DNA of 64,000 nucleotides, from the NCBI RefSeq assembly GCF_030445035.2, contig NC_080683.1:88931675-88995674 (forward strand), in the 5' to 3' direction. The position numbers and the translations under genes are program-made. Origin of the DNA: Dasypus novemcinctus (Eukaryota > Chordata > Mammalia > Cingulata > Dasypodidae). The notes under the pieces were generated by a model that was not told the origin of the DNA, searched no databases, and worked only from the letters and a program-made list of their open reading frames with translations. How positions within the stretch are numbered: the stretch's first letter is position 1; each line of letters begins with the position of its first letter. Of this stretch, positions 45,985 through 59,599 are shown one piece after another.

Positions 45985-47090
45985 GGTTTTTTTTTTTTAA
46001 ATAAATGTTTAAATTGAAATCTAATATGCATAGAGATGTACATTATTATAGGTGTAACATTTGGTGAAATTTTTTCAAAATGAACACATTCGTGTAAACA
46101 CCCCAATCAAGAAACAATCATGAACTTGCTACACAGGAATTCAGAATTTACTCTTTTGTATCTGGCTTCTTTTACTTGTAATTATCTTTTAAGATTTTTC
46201 TATATGGTGCACAGTTGTGATTGCTTCTAAAAAGTATCACTGAAGAGCAAAACTGTCTAGTGTACTGTTATGTCCATATACTGCTACTTATTTTTCATTC
46301 CATTTGTTGTGGACATTTGGTTCATTCCCAGTTTTTGACTATTATTAATAGTGTTGCCATGAACGTTCTTTTTTGTGTCCTTTAGTGAACATATGCACAC
46401 ATATCTTTTGGGGTATCCTTAGAAGTAGAATTGTAGGATCATAGTGTAGACATATGGTAAACCTTCATCAATACTGTTGATAGTTTACCTAAGTGTGTCT
46501 CTCCATTTACACTCCCACCATCATAGTATGAAAGTTTTGGGTACTCCACATCCTTGCCAACACCGGATTTTTTTTTTCTTGAGAGTATTTATTGGTATTG
46601 ATTGTGCTTTTAATTTGCATTATCATGATAAAATAATCAAGTTATCCACTTTTTCATATATCAGCCTCTTTTGTGATGTGCCTGTTTGTCATTTTCTCCA
46701 TTTTCTCCAGAATTGTTTGTATTTCTTGTTTTGATTTGTAGTTCTTTATATATTTTGGATACAGGCTCTTTACTGGATAAATGTGTTGTATCTATCATCT
46801 CTCATTATGTGGGTTACCTTTTTACTTAATAGTTGTTTTTTTTTAATGAACACAAGTTTTCATTTTTAATATAGTCTAATTTGTCTCTATATATTTCATA
46901 TAGTTCTGTTTGGAAAACATAAGGGTGTCTTCCTATGTTTCCTTTTAAATATTTTATTGTCTTAACTTTTACATTAAGATTTACAACCTTCCTAGAACTT
47001 TTTTTTTTTAATGATTTGAGATAAGTACATTTTGTTTTCCATGTGGATTTCCAATTAGCCAAACCTGGTAGCACAATTAAAAAAAAAATT
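45985..47090 (-). mobile_element. L1 3'-region fragment
   Basis: Antisense L1 phrases typical of the end of ORF2 and the 3' UTR: tggacatttggttcattccc, gtgttgccatgaacg, ttacactcccaccatcatag, ccacatccttgccaacacc. It is truncated and without open frames. Confidence 0.8.
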
Positions 47091-47094
47091 CAAT

Positions 47095-48970
47095 ACTGCT
47101 TTATTTGAATAATGGTGCTATTGTTGTATGGAATATATTATATCTCAAATTATGCTCTAAGAAATTTGAAGTAGTTAAGTTTAATAATAAAGAGTCATTA
47201 TATTACATATTATGGAATATTTCTTTATATTTGCTTTCATATAATCAAATCCTCTTAGAGTATCTGAGCCTTTGGTGATATTGGCATTTGAACTATTCTC
47301 CAAATCCATTACTAAAATATTTTATTAATTTGCTTAGGTCAATATGTTTACATTTGAAGTTTTCTGACTTTAATAAATTAATAAATACCCACCATTTGCT
47401 ATAATATCTTCTAGGACTACACAGAAACTAGATGAGGCAGTTTGAAGAAAGTTGTGTGGGTGTGTGTGCATGTATGTATATCACATGGGTGAAAAAACCC
47501 TCCATAAAATCCAGGTTTAGCAGATTGAATGTGTATGTTTTGTGTTTTACTTAAAAAAAAAGGCAGAAGGGATCTAGCCACAAGTATTGAATGGCATGCA
47601 TCTCCGTCACATCATGGTTTTGAAAAATTCTCTGAGTAATGAAAATAACCTTTACTATTATTGCTGATACTCTATCTGTGTTAGTCTGGAATAATAGAAT
47701 CTGCAGGCCTAGCACTCAGATTATGGTCCTTTGCATGACCTTTCAGTAAAAGCAGAGGGTATTCCCCTGAATGGAGTTATGCAAGATTGTGTCTTAAGTC
47801 AAGAAAAGCAGGACTGTCTTGTCTATCTCATGGTGGAGAGGCAAAGATCGTTTTGGAGATATCTGAGGAAGTGTTGAGATGATGTCAGTCCTCAGAAAAG
47901 GACTTTGCTCAGTTGTAAAAATCTTGCAATTTTTAACCAACACCTAAGTTGTTCCACTTCTTGAACTCTGAAGGCATTTTTTTCTTTAGAGAGGCTTCTG
48001 CAGAGTGGGACTTTCCTCTAGTGAGGCAAAATTTGCTGATTATCAGAGTGAGAACTTAATATGTAATTCAAGTTTACTTTCATGTAAGGTCGGTCATAGG
48101 CTTTTCCCCTATTTGCTAGTAGATATTGGATACCACACTTGGGTTACTTCTTTGGCTATTTAAGAACAAGTGACTGGTCAGGGTCTCTGTCCGTGGAATG
48201 AAAGGGAAGTCTTCCTCAAGACATTAATAGGTCAATTAGCATACTTCCTGCCCAGCAGAAACTATGAACTTTTTGATTTCAGAGATGAAAATTGTTGAGA
48301 TCCTTTTCATTGTCAGCCTTATTTGAGTCGTTGGGTTAAAGATTATTTTGAAAGCATGTCAATTACTGCAACTATAATTAAATTCCCCTCATGTCTACAC
48401 TGGAAAGATACAAAATATAGCTTATGAAGGAAATGTAAGCATAGGAAATTCCCAAAACAATATTTTATTTTAAATAAAAGTAAAATAAGGATCAAAGTGA
48501 ATTTGTTTGAGTTTTAGCTATTGAGTACATTTTCATTTGCAATTTTCTGCCTTGGATAAAGATAGTTTTGTCAATTAACATGAATGAAACAAATATTTTA
48601 AATTAAATTCTAAGCACTAAACTAGACCTTAACTTGTGTTTCTCTAAGTAAGATAAAACTATTGGAACAGAAAATAAGCCAAGGAGAAGTAAATCTCACC
48701 TGTTTTAAGAATCTGACTGCATGGAATACTGAGAAGAGAAGGCTCAACTCTAATGGGCAGGAGAGGGTGGGAATGGGGAACTCTCCTGAATCATGGTCAC
48801 AAAGAGGAATGTGCTCTTAACATCCTATAATTTGTGGAGTCCAGGGGACAAGGGATATATAAGTCTTCTTGTTCAAAGAGCAGGAAAAAAGTGACAGTAA
48901 GGGCACTGAAGTATAAAGATTTTCCCTTTATTCTACACTTTATCTTAACATCATGGTGTTTTTAAAATTT
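47095..48970. other. Unassigned sequence
   Basis: No gene was recognised. The part at 47680-47920 has LTR-like texture but no clear ends. Confidence 0.3.
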
Positions 48971-48975
48971 ATTTA

Positions 48976-49067
48976 TTTGGAGAATGGATGTAGCGCAATG
49001 ATTGAGTGCCTGCTTCCCATGTACAAGGTCCTGGGTTCAATTCTTGGTTCCTCCTAAATTTTTAAAA
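48976..49067 (+). mobile_element. Short tRNA-derived SINE
   Basis: A short element with a tRNA-like head (ggagaatggatgtagcgc) and a B-box-like gggttcaattc near 49033, ending in tcctaaattttta. An approximate duplication aaaatttattta / aaaatttactta flanks it. It appears to be a short member of the DAS group. Confidence 0.75.
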
Positions 49068-49079
49068 AAAATTTACTTA

Positions 49080-49534
49080 ATGTCATCGCAAGTGGGAAAA
49101 AAAACTACAATTTTAAATTCTCAGCATGAATTTTACGATTCATCTTCATATTGTGGGTTATCAGTTTTAAATGCAAATAAAAGAGCATTTAACTTGGATG
49201 CAGAATCTTTGAAATTACATAATACATATTTTGTAACTCACACATACATATGTATTTGGACTCTTTGGGTTGTAACTGACCATAACACAACATAAAATTT
49301 CCACCCAGAACCCATGGAAGAACTGAGCAACCAAGGTTCAGAGAAGCAGCTGGTCCTCAAAAGGAGCAGGAACCAAGGATTTTGATGCTACCAGCATATA
49401 ATCTCTCTCCTCTCTAACATTCTGTATGTCAGAACTATCATTTCTAGTTTTCTCCACAGGGAGTTGAATATAGGGCACTAATAGCACAAGAGACTTTCCA
49501 TATTATATCTTTCATCAACATAAGGCTGGCCCTC
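49080..49534. other. Unassigned sequence
   Basis: No gene or confident repeat was recognised between the SINE and the ERV-L LTR. Confidence 0.3.
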
Positions 49535-49983
49535 TGTATTAGTCAGGGTTCTTTTGGGAAACAGGATCAACAGAAGATATCTATAAATAGTATGAGATTT
49601 ATTAGATTCTCCCACATAACTGTGGGAATGCACAAGTCCAGGTTTCACAGGGAGGCTGCAAACTAGGGTTCTGATGAAAGTCCAGAGAAAGTCCTTGATG
49701 AGTTTCTGGGAGACCTTGGCTGTCCAAAGATGAGCTGGGAAATTCTCTCTGAATGCTAAGATCACTTCCCACGTTAAGGCATTCAACTGATTGGATAAAG
49801 CTTCACTGATTGCCAATGACAATCTCTCTGGCCTATGTAGATGTAATCACCCATCTATGCAGTAAACTCACTGATAACTAAAGTCCATAAATATCTTTAA
49901 ATTACAATTAGCTCAGTGCTTGCTTGGCCAAACAACTGGGCAAAACTACCTGACCAAGTTGACACATTAGCCGAACCATCACA
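49535..49983 (-). repeat. 3' LTR of the antisense ERV-L provirus
   Basis: 449 bp, ends tgtattagtcaggg and ccgaaccatcaca on the plus strand. The adjoining agagataaac on the minus strand is the polypurine tract. Confidence 0.87.
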
Positions 49984-50350
49984 GTTTATCTCTTGTCAAC
50001 TCAGCAACCATACAAATTAACTTAAACCATACTTAGTCTCTAAGTAAAAACAATAACAGACATGCATATATATATTTATACATATAAATCTAACAATGTT
50101 TAACTCTCCTGCATACAACCAGAAATGCATTCATTCCCTACGGAATAAGGTGTAAGTCCTTGGGTAATAGTCACTCTTAAACTTGAAATCCTCAAATACT
50201 ATGACATGAATCTAGTACAACTTGTCATATGATAAGGGAAAAGGTTGGAGAAGAAAACAAATTTATTTTATATACATATAAAATCATAACAAAACAAAGA
50301 AGAAGGATTCATGACCATTACATTCCTCATTTCTATAACTGGTCATGTGG

Positions 50351-51900
50351 TCAAAGTTCATATTTATCACTACCTTCTTTCTCTATCCATTCCATGTTCC
50401 TGTTACCCTCAGCAAGCACATCAGCTGGCTGTGGTTCCTTGCCTGGTGCAGTGACCCAAACTTTCATTCCTGAAGATTCCAGGCCATGGTTAGTCCTGCA
50501 TGTATTGGGTTGTTGCAATTTTCCATTAACTTTAATCACAGGACATGGCACTACTAGGAGATGCCCTAGAGTCTCCTGTATTCCAGGCAAATTCTTCTTT
50601 ACCCCCCTTATGTAGATGCAGTCCTATTTTCCCTTGATAATCAGGATCAATCATCCCAGCCACTTACAGTAATTTCCTTCTTTGCCTGTTGACTCAGAGG
50701 TAAGAGGAGCCCAAAGTGGCCAGGTAGCAATTTTACCTTCCAGTTCAATGGAATCATTGTCGTATTACCTGGTGGCAGCACTCCTCCTTTGGAACTAAGA
50801 CCTGTAGACCAGTAGAGCTTTAGGTCACAGGGACAGGAAGCAAAAATTTTCCTAATGGATCACTAGGAGTAATAGTGAGTGGTGCCACTCCTGTTTCCAC
50901 CCCTTGATTCCTGGACCCAGGAGTCCTTGGAGAAATAGCACCATGAGTGGATACTGATTTAGAGCATACACAACCTCCTGGAGACACATTGCCCCAGCTC
51001 TGCAAGGTATTGCCACCTAGTTGGCACCATAATTGAGTCTTCAGAAGGCCATTCCACCATTCTATCAATCAAGCTGCTTCAGGATGATGGGGAACATGGT
51101 AAGACTGGTGAATTCCATGGGCATGTGCCCATTCCCACACATCATTTGCTGTGAAATGGATTCTTCAATCAGAAGCAATACTATGTGGAATGCCATGCAG
51201 TAGAAAAGACATTTAGTATGTCCATGGGTGGTAGTTTTGGAAGAAGCATTGCATACAGGAATTGCAAACCTTTATCTAGAGAATGTGTCTATTCCAGTTA
51301 AAACAAACTGCTGACCCTTCCGTGATGGAAGAGGACCAATGTAATCAACCTGCCACTAGACAACAGGCTGATCACCTTGGGGAATGGTGCCATATCGGGG
51401 GCTGAGCGTGGGTCTCTGCTGCTGGCAGATTGGGAACTCAGCAGTGGTTGTAGCCAAGTCAGCCTTGGTGAGGTGAAGCCCATGTTGCTGAGCCCATGCA
51501 TAACCTCCATCCCTACCTCCATGGTGACTTTGTTTATGAGCCTGTTGGGAAATGACAGGAATAGCTGGGGAAAAAGGTTGAGTGATAGCCACAGAAAGAG
51601 TCATCTTATCCACTTGATTATTAATATCTTCCTCTGCTAAAGTCATTCTCTGGTGAGCACTCACATGGGGCACATATTTTCATATTTTTTGCCCACTCAG
51701 GTCTATCCACATTGTCTTCCCCAGACCTCTTTGTCACCAATTTTCCAATCATGTTCCTTCTAAGATCCTGAGCATTCAGCTAAACCATTGACAAAATGAA
51801 CAACCAGGTATACTGCTCAAAGTTCTGCCCACTAGGAGGATTTGTTCTCACCACCATGCTTCAGGGATGTCCCAGAAAAAGGCTGCAGAGCTGCAACTGC
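50351..51900 (-). pseudogene. ERV-L RNase H, integrase and dUTPase-like remnants
   Basis: The stretch 51356-51673 is open and reads HVSAHQR and AEEDINNQVDKM (end of RNase H), then QQHGLHLTKADLATTTAEFP, which enters the integrase zinc-binding region with one of the usual cysteines replaced. Integrase core sequence follows to about 51070. The C-terminal and dUTPase-like parts lie at 51068-50570 with DYQG-type sequence near 50630. Frames are interrupted by stops and shifts. Confidence 0.78.
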
Positions 51901-52199
51901 CCACTTTCAGGTGGTACCTGTATATCATGCAGAACCATCTGTAAACCAGGCCCAAGTTTTCTCTTCCTCAGTCAACTGATTGTAAGGGACTTCCCAAGAG
52001 GCCAAAGCTATGGGCTGGAAAGAGAAGGTAATTGGGTACAATTACCTGGCTGAGTTGGCACATTAGCCTAACAATTACCTGGCTAAGTTGACATATTAGC
52101 TGCTTCAGGATGATGGGGAACATGATAAGACCAGTGAATTCCATGGGCATGTGGCCATTCCCACACATCATTTGCAGTGAAATGGGTTCCTGTCACAGT

Positions 52200-55100
52200 T
52201 TCACTCCAAAATAATCCCATGGAAAAACTTTACTCAGACCAGCATGAATCAGATATATTCCGAGGCCAATCACCTGGGTTCAAGGGGTGGGGTCAGGTAA
52301 GAATATGTCATGTCCTAGGGTAGCCATCTGGATGAGGTAGTGGTAGAGACAGTGGCATATCCTGGGAAAAATAAGAGCGATTGCTGGTAAGACAGTGCCT
52401 GAGATGTTCATCAATTCAAATTGACCTTGAATTTGGAGTATTTTTCCCCTTTTAGTTCAAAATACATGTACTATTATGATTCTTGCACACATCAACTTAC
52501 AGTGCAGTTGTTAGAGGCAAAGGGACATGTTTTCCATTGTCATTTCAAACCTTTCACTCTTTTTTCACTTTGAAATTACCACCTTATAGCAATAAGGCTT
52601 ATAGCTCACTTTCTTTAAGAACAGAAATTTGGCAGCCCTGATTGACACTGGCAATTTTCAATAGGAAAACTCTCTTGCAGTATTGGCCATGAAAATTATA
52701 AGCAAGAAAGTAAAGAATTTTGTAGACCTCATTAAATATTCTGGATACTGGTGGTAGTAAGCAATCCATCCTGCATCTAGAATCACTTTGAAACATAATA
52801 GATAGATGTTAAATAAGGCAATGAAGGGATTTTTGACAACCTGATTGGTACCTATAGACAATACAATTTCGTGAAATTACATAAATTGAAAGAGAAGATT
52901 GGCATTATTCGGTTCAGCATATATGGTTTATCAGAGCTTGTCATGGATGCCTTTCAAAGGACTTAACAGAAAGTTGAATTTGAATTCCTTCAGTCAGTTT
53001 GCCAGCATTCAGTAACTTTTATATTCTGATTATTTTAAAATATAAGAATTACAGTTTACACTTGAGGGCTTTTAAAATTAAAATCTCAAGCCCAGATTAT
53101 ACTGCACTGTGATCTGAATATAAGAAGACTGAATTATTTACTTTGTGTATCTGACCTGATTATGGCTGATAATGATATTAAATGGATACATTAGTACACT
53201 GTATATTTAAAATTTAAAACACTTCTTAATGATTGTTTAACGTCTCCTGAGAATACCTGATTTGAAAAGCAAGAAGGCATACTTTGTGTTGATAAATGCA
53301 GATTTCAAAAATATAAAAGTAGAGTAGTCAGAAGTGTCCCCTACTTTTATAATTTTTTTGCTTCAAAATTTCAGAAACTCTCTGACCCTCAAAATATAGA
53401 GTACCCGATGATTTCACATAATTTCAGATGAAGTGTGATAGGTTGTAGCAGAGTTAGGTATATTATACTAAAATACCTCTTATGAGATATTCTGTTTAGT
53501 ATGATACATTAGCGTTTCCTTTTTAAAGGAAGTATCATATTTATGTTAATTGGATGTATGCTTGTCTAATATAAATGGAGATTGATAGAGTCATTAGAGT
53601 CTTATTCATTTCAACTCACATTAAAATCACTGAAATTTAAAACATTCAGGGGTGAAATAAAAGGTGGATATAAGAAGAGAAATGTATGAGGATGTACCTT
53701 TTCTCTTACCTGCTGCAGCTTTAATTTTATTGCTTCTCAGTATCTAGGAAATGGAAAGAGAGATTAAAGGAGGTATGGTGAGCCAGGCACACTACTTCTC
53801 CTTCATGAGTGGAATGTGAGCTGTGTTAAAGCTGAAATATATCACATAAAAATCATAATACACTGGACTATACAGGGAGCATTCCAGAGGGTTGGCTTGC
53901 AAGATATAATTAATTTGAGCTTCTGTATTAAAGAAAGATTTATGTATTTTCCTAGGAATCTCTATGCATACCTGGTTGTGAAGGAATAAAAGCAGCTAGG
54001 CCAAAATGAGCTATGTATAGATTAACCTAGGCTTAGTAAATACACAAAAATGTACCAATGCCCTTTGCTAAGAGGGCAGGATGTTCTTGACTATTTGATA
54101 GAAATAAGGTAGTTTTCAGTTTTAGGAAGAGTGGGTCTTATCAGATATTTGTCACAAATGGGTGTAGAAGATAGGATGCCTTAGGGTATTTTCTGTGCCC
54201 CTACTTTATGGCTGAAAGAGAAGGTGACTGGGGATATGGAAGACTGGAAATTATAGTGAATCTTGCCTGTGTTTTGGTACTTGACGTGGCTTTTCAGGAG
54301 CTGAAGGAATTCCTTCTCAAGGGGCTGAATGTCCAATGTCAGTGAGAAATGTGAGGTGAATGTCAGTGTGAGTAAGCACCCATCTGAAGATTTCTGCCCT
54401 CACTCTTGCCTGGTCCTACAAAATTCAGGGGCCCACAATAGTTTTAGTGCCCAATAGATAATATAAGTGGATTGCAAATAACTATTAAAACTCCCAAGCT
54501 TCTCTCTAACTTAACTTGAAATTTCCAAATTTGAAAGAGGATCCATAGTGAAGGCTTGGTGCCCTAGCAGCCCTCAAGACTGAATGGCACAAAGGTATGT
54601 GGTTCTGGAGACTTGATGTCTATTGTGGTGAGTCAGCCCTAAGACTTAACCTGATGGCATTTCCTGGCTGTAACACATCTCCAGTGTGAAGGTGAGTAGT
54701 TATGAGGCAATTTCAGATTGCTTCTGGTTCCTAATAACCTTCATCAGAGGGCAAAGATGGGATGAATTTGGTCTAAAGATCCACCTCCATCCCCTTATGG
54801 ACTAAGGCATATTCAGCTCACTTTCTCTTTGATTCTTCAATTTATGTAAACTTCACTGAAGGTACCTTGGATCCTTTCCTAGATGGGAAAGGGAAGACTA
54901 TACCCCATCCTAAAGAACAGGGGATTATTATTGGGCCACCTCATCAATAAGATTGATTTAACTCATGGCTTCCCTTCTTACCTCCTCTCTACCCCTTCCA
55001 CCCAACTCAAAGAAAGGAAGGAAAGAAAGGAAAGAAAAAACAAAGCAAAAGGCTTTCATAGTTTACATATGAATGCACAGGGAAAGGCATTTTAATAAAA

Positions 55101-58100
55101 TATTTGATTCTACCACACAGAAGAGTAGATCTGTAAATGATATTAATGTTAAGATCTCTGAAGAATATCGCCCATGAGGACAAAGAACCTAGATTGGGAA
55201 AACAATCAGGGATTTTTGTAAGAAAAGATGCTGAGCATACCAGCAGGGCTGAAAGAAATTGGAAAGATTTGTCATGTCTCATTCATTGTCTGAACTCTGA
55301 TTCAGAAATTCAGTTCCATTTGAAACCTGGGAGTCCTCTCTTCAACTTGATAGTTATTCACTTTTGATTGGGAGATGGACGTCATTCAAATTACAGAGTA
55401 AATGCATATTTAGGATATTTGCTTGTAAGAACATCAGGCCATCTGCAACAATATGGAGATTTGTTATAAATTTTATGTGTGACTGTAAGACAAAGGGCAA
55501 GAACAGCTTGGCCATACAAAGAAACAGGAGTGAAGCTTCAGCCACAGCTGACAGAGACTTCACTAGAAGGAAGAGTCATTTAGGATTCAGTACAGGTCTG
55601 GGGAAGAGGATATTTCATGGGGCCTTCATTGGCAGTTCTTTAATGCTCTTCTGGGTCTCTCTGATTTTACTACTTCTGCCTAATTACCACCCTCTTTACA
55701 CTATTTAGCTTTACTCTGTGGTGTATCTGCTGCTTACTTAAAGTGTTTGCTTAATTATAATTTCTCTCCTTTATGATTGCTTCATAGTTCCTCTGCTTTA
55801 TGTCTGCTTTTAATGTTTTTTAATCTTCTCCTGCTACTAATTATAGCTCTTTCCATATTTCACATTAAAATTCCGGCCCAGTTTGTTCTCTTCCAGGAAT
55901 GATTCCTAGAGGCATTAGAATGGTCCAGCATTTGACTTAGCATCATAGACTATCCTACAATAGGGCTTCCAACAAAACCAGAATGTCCTGGGCCCCTGGT
56001 AGTAGAATTAACTTTATACGAAGAAGGTTGGGAAGGCACCAAAATCTGCATTTGACGGGTACCCAGGCAGACTTTGAGGAGTTCGTGCTATGAGACCTAA
56101 AGTTCTTACAAGGTTATCTAAAACAAAAATCATGTCAGCAGAGCTTACGGTGGTTCCTGTGTGCTAAATGTGTCCATGACAAGAACTAGTGTGTTTTCCT
56201 GATTGAGGAGCATAAAATCATCATGAAAGTATTGAAAGCATAAGCACAGGGTCAGAAAGCTAAATTAAAAAAAAAAAATTGAAGCTTTTTCAATAATGAA
56301 AAATCAAAAGTGTTGTTTTAAAAAAAATTCTGCCGCATTAAAATTCCTAACAGAAATACTTTGGGCTAAACAGTCACGATAGTTCCTGTTTGGCAGAACT
56401 TGTGAACCAGTGAATTTGCAGTGACGTGCCTATTCTGGGTCAAGCAGCAGTAGCTGAGTGCAGGATTACTGAGGTGGAGCACAGGGTCAGGGACGGGGTG
56501 AGGGGGGCGGGGGGGGGGGGCGGAATTCCCACAGGCTACTGTCTTAGGGGCTCAAACTTGATGGTTTCCTTTGTGAGAGGACAGTAAAGATCACAAGGGC
56601 TATTACTGATCTATGTGAGAGGAAATCATATTTTGACTAGAAATTTGTACAAGTCAAAATTTCTTACAACAAAAATCTTCACATGAATACTCTCAGACAA
56701 AAAGATCACAATTCATCAATCAAATACTTGTTTGCTTTAATAAAATTTAATTTAGTGTGCAGTAAATTTGAGTCCTTCCTCCCTCCCGCCCTCCTTTCAT
56801 TCCTTTGTCTGTCTCTCCTCTGTTCCCTCTTGTCTCTGAAGCTGTAGTTAGAATTCACCTCATAGCATTCCAAATAGGTTTTGCTTGGCTATGGTGCATA
56901 ATAGTGAGCCTTTTCTCCACCCTTAAAGACACTCATTGCAGCCATGAAGTTGCCCAATAGAACTAAATGGTCTCATCATCGATTTCTCATCATCAAACCA
57001 AGGCTGCCACAGTTATTGGTTGACAGCTGTTAAATGATGGTTTTCTGGTGTGTCATGTTCAATTATAAAGTCTCCAAGCCATGTCAAGTGGGATTATTCT
57101 CTATTTGCCTCTTCCTTAGGATAAAAAGCATTCTTATAACCCAGTTTAACAATAGTTTTAAATAAAAAACCCATATATTTGTCTGTTAAATTAGGTATAT
57201 ACCACTGATAAAGTCTACATGATTTTTTTTGTTTTGTACTTTTTGAGTCAGATAAACCTAGGTTGATATCACACATCTTCTGACTACTAAGTCTATGATA
57301 AAGGCAAAATATTGGGCTAGCCTTTTCCATATCTTCATTTGTAAAATCAGGAATATATTACTCTCTAAGAGTTGTTTTTAAGACCAAGTCAGATTGAATT
57401 ATATGTTAAACATGAAAAGCCTCAAGCACAGTCCTCTACTTCATTGTAAGAATTTAAGAACTGTGAGGCCTCCTTCTTCCACAGTAACACTACAATTGGT
57501 ATTTTTGCATACCCTTGGTGTGGGGTGAACTTCCCACACTAGGGCAAGCCTATAGCTTATTATACGGAAGAGAGTATTTGAGAGTGAAAGTGGGTGCTCT
57601 AGATTTTTAGTCCAGAAGAATGTGTTAAACAGGACTCACTCCGGGAAACTGGGAGCTTGGCTACCCTGTTCACGCCCACCTTCCTTTGAAGTTGGGGCTC
57701 TGGCAATTATTTAGCGGTTGAGAACTCACAGGCCCATATTTCCACGGCTAGACATTTTCTGGCAATATGGTTTCTTGCCTTTTCTTGAACCCCCATTGTG
57801 TTCTCACCTCCTGGTTTTTATAGTCCATCACTATGATACTCCCGGCATGTACTCTAAACCCCCTTGTACTCTGTCTTGACCAATCCCATTTCTCAGAACT
57901 CAGGAATTTGAATGAAGTTGGTGAAAAATGGAAAGTCACGCTGCCCTTAGCACATATCTCAAATGGATCTTCCGTTTTGCCCAACAACATTTTCTTTCTA
58001 TTTTGCTCATATGTTCTATTTTCTTCTCTCCTCAGAAAACATTCCCTTCCTACCATTCTACCTTACGTGATGAGCTTTCTTATTTCACTAAGAAAATGGA

Positions 58101-58260
58101 AGCAATCAGAAGTGAACTATGCATCTTCTCACCAACAAATCTATAAACTTACCTGAACCTGAACCCATATACTCTCAGGACCAACATGCTACAAACCATT
58201 CCAGGGAACATGCTTAGAAGTATATTCTGTATGACTAGACCCTTTTAGAATATTCAAAAG
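52200..58260. other. Mostly unassigned, single-copy-looking sequence
   Basis: I recognise no gene, RNA gene or young mobile element in this 6-kb stretch. It includes a G-rich run at 56499-56522 and a CT-rich run at 56776-56800. Open frames such as 55364-55708 and 57833-58156 show no known domain. Confidence 0.4.
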
Positions 58261-58289
58261 AAATGTCTATTAGTGTCTACATTTTCACC

Positions 58290-58530
58290 TCACATTTTCT
58301 CTTTGATCAATTCTTATTAGGCTTTTGTTCCTCTTACCTGCTATTGTGGAGACCCCTCATGATTTCCATTTGCAAATCTATCCTATTCTCCTTTTTCCTT
58401 ATGGTAAAGACCTCAGTACATTGGACACAGTTGACCTCTTTATCCTTCTTGAAAAAGACTTCTTCACCCAGCTTTTGCCACATCCTTCTATCTTACTTCA
58501 TTTACCAATCTTCCTCATTTTCTTTCTTTA
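58290..58530 (+). repeat. Possible L2-type LINE fragment
   Basis: One frame reads STLDTVDLFILLEKDFFTQLL, which resembles the FDTVDH-type reverse-transcriptase block of old L2/CR1 LINEs. It is short and diverged. Confidence 0.45.
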
Positions 58531-58554
58531 AAACTTACTGCCTCAAAGTTGCAG

Positions 58555-58740
58555 TCTGCCTACATTCAAATCCCAAGTTTCTCACTTACCATTTACACCA
58601 GTTTCTTGATCTGCTTTTGCCTCACGTTCCTTTTGTAAAATAAAGTTGAAGAATGTTTTATTTCATAAGATTTTTCTAAGGATTACATAAATTAATTTAG
58701 GTCAAGTTTTTTAAAAAGTGCCAGTGAATTATAGGATTAA
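58555..58740 (+). repeat. MIR SINE
   Basis: Sense MIR: attcaaatcccaagtttctc, then cctcacgttccttttgtaaa, then ttctaaggattacataaatt. It is ancient and diverged. Confidence 0.68.
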
Positions 58741-59599
58741 ATAATGCCCTTTAAATTTTATTTTAAATTTATTAAGCAGTTTTATTGAGATATATTCACA
58801 TACCATACCCCCTATCCACAGTGTATAATCAATGGTTTTTAGTATAATCACAATGTTGTGTATTCATCATCATAAAAAATTGCAGAAACATTTCATTAAC
58901 TCCAAAAAGAATGCTTCCATACCACTTAGCATGCCTTCTCCGACCTACATAACCACTAATCTAATTTCATCTTTATAAGCTGACTTATATTTGCATTTTA
59001 CATGAATGGAATCATACAATATGTTACATAATTTATTTAGTTCATAGTAGTGCAGTCATACAGTATTTGTCCTTTTGTGTCTGGCTTGCTTCACTCAACA
59101 TAATGTCCTCCAGGTTTATCCTGTTGTCATATGCTTCATGACTTCATTTCTTCTCTGTCTTTTTACTAGTGGCCATTCTGATAAGCGTGAAATGATATCT
59201 TATTGTAGTTTTGATTTGTATTTCCCTAATTGCTAGTGATGTAACATTTTTTCATGGTTTTTTTTTTTTTTTTTTTTTGCTATTTGTATTTTTTCTTTGA
59301 ACAAATGTATATTTAAGTCTGTCCATTTTCAAATCAGGTCATTTGTCTGTCTGTCGTTGAGTTTTGTAACATCCTTTTATATATAATGGGCTCTTATCGG
59401 ACATGTGATTTTCTTTTTTCTCCCATTGAGTTGGCTGCATTTTCACACTTTTGATAAAGTCCTGTGAGGTGCAAAAGTGTTTAATTTTGAGGAGATACCA
59501 TTTATCTATTTTTTCTTTTGTTGCTTGTGTTTTGGGTGTAAGGTCCAAGAAACCACCACCCACCAGAAGTTCTCTAAGATGTTTCCCTATATATTTTTT

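Larger units (their letters stand above)
49535..52195 (-). mobile_element. Rearranged ERV-L provirus, antisense
   Basis: Matches the element at 1-3820 in reverse. On the minus strand, RNase H/integrase sequence (51900-51000), integrase C-terminus and dUTPase-like domain (51070-50570), noncoding part and polypurine tract, then the LTR (49535-49983). The reverse transcriptase is absent. At the upstream end (52035-52195) the order is scrambled: two short LTR-like pieces (acctggctgagttggcac) are followed by a second copy of the integrase block found at 51070-51166. All frames are broken. Confidence 0.85.

Noticed and set aside
56499..56522. G-rich run as a possible G-quadruplex or origin element
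   Set aside because: It is a simple G tract with interrupting C bases and no supporting context. I see no reason beyond low complexity.
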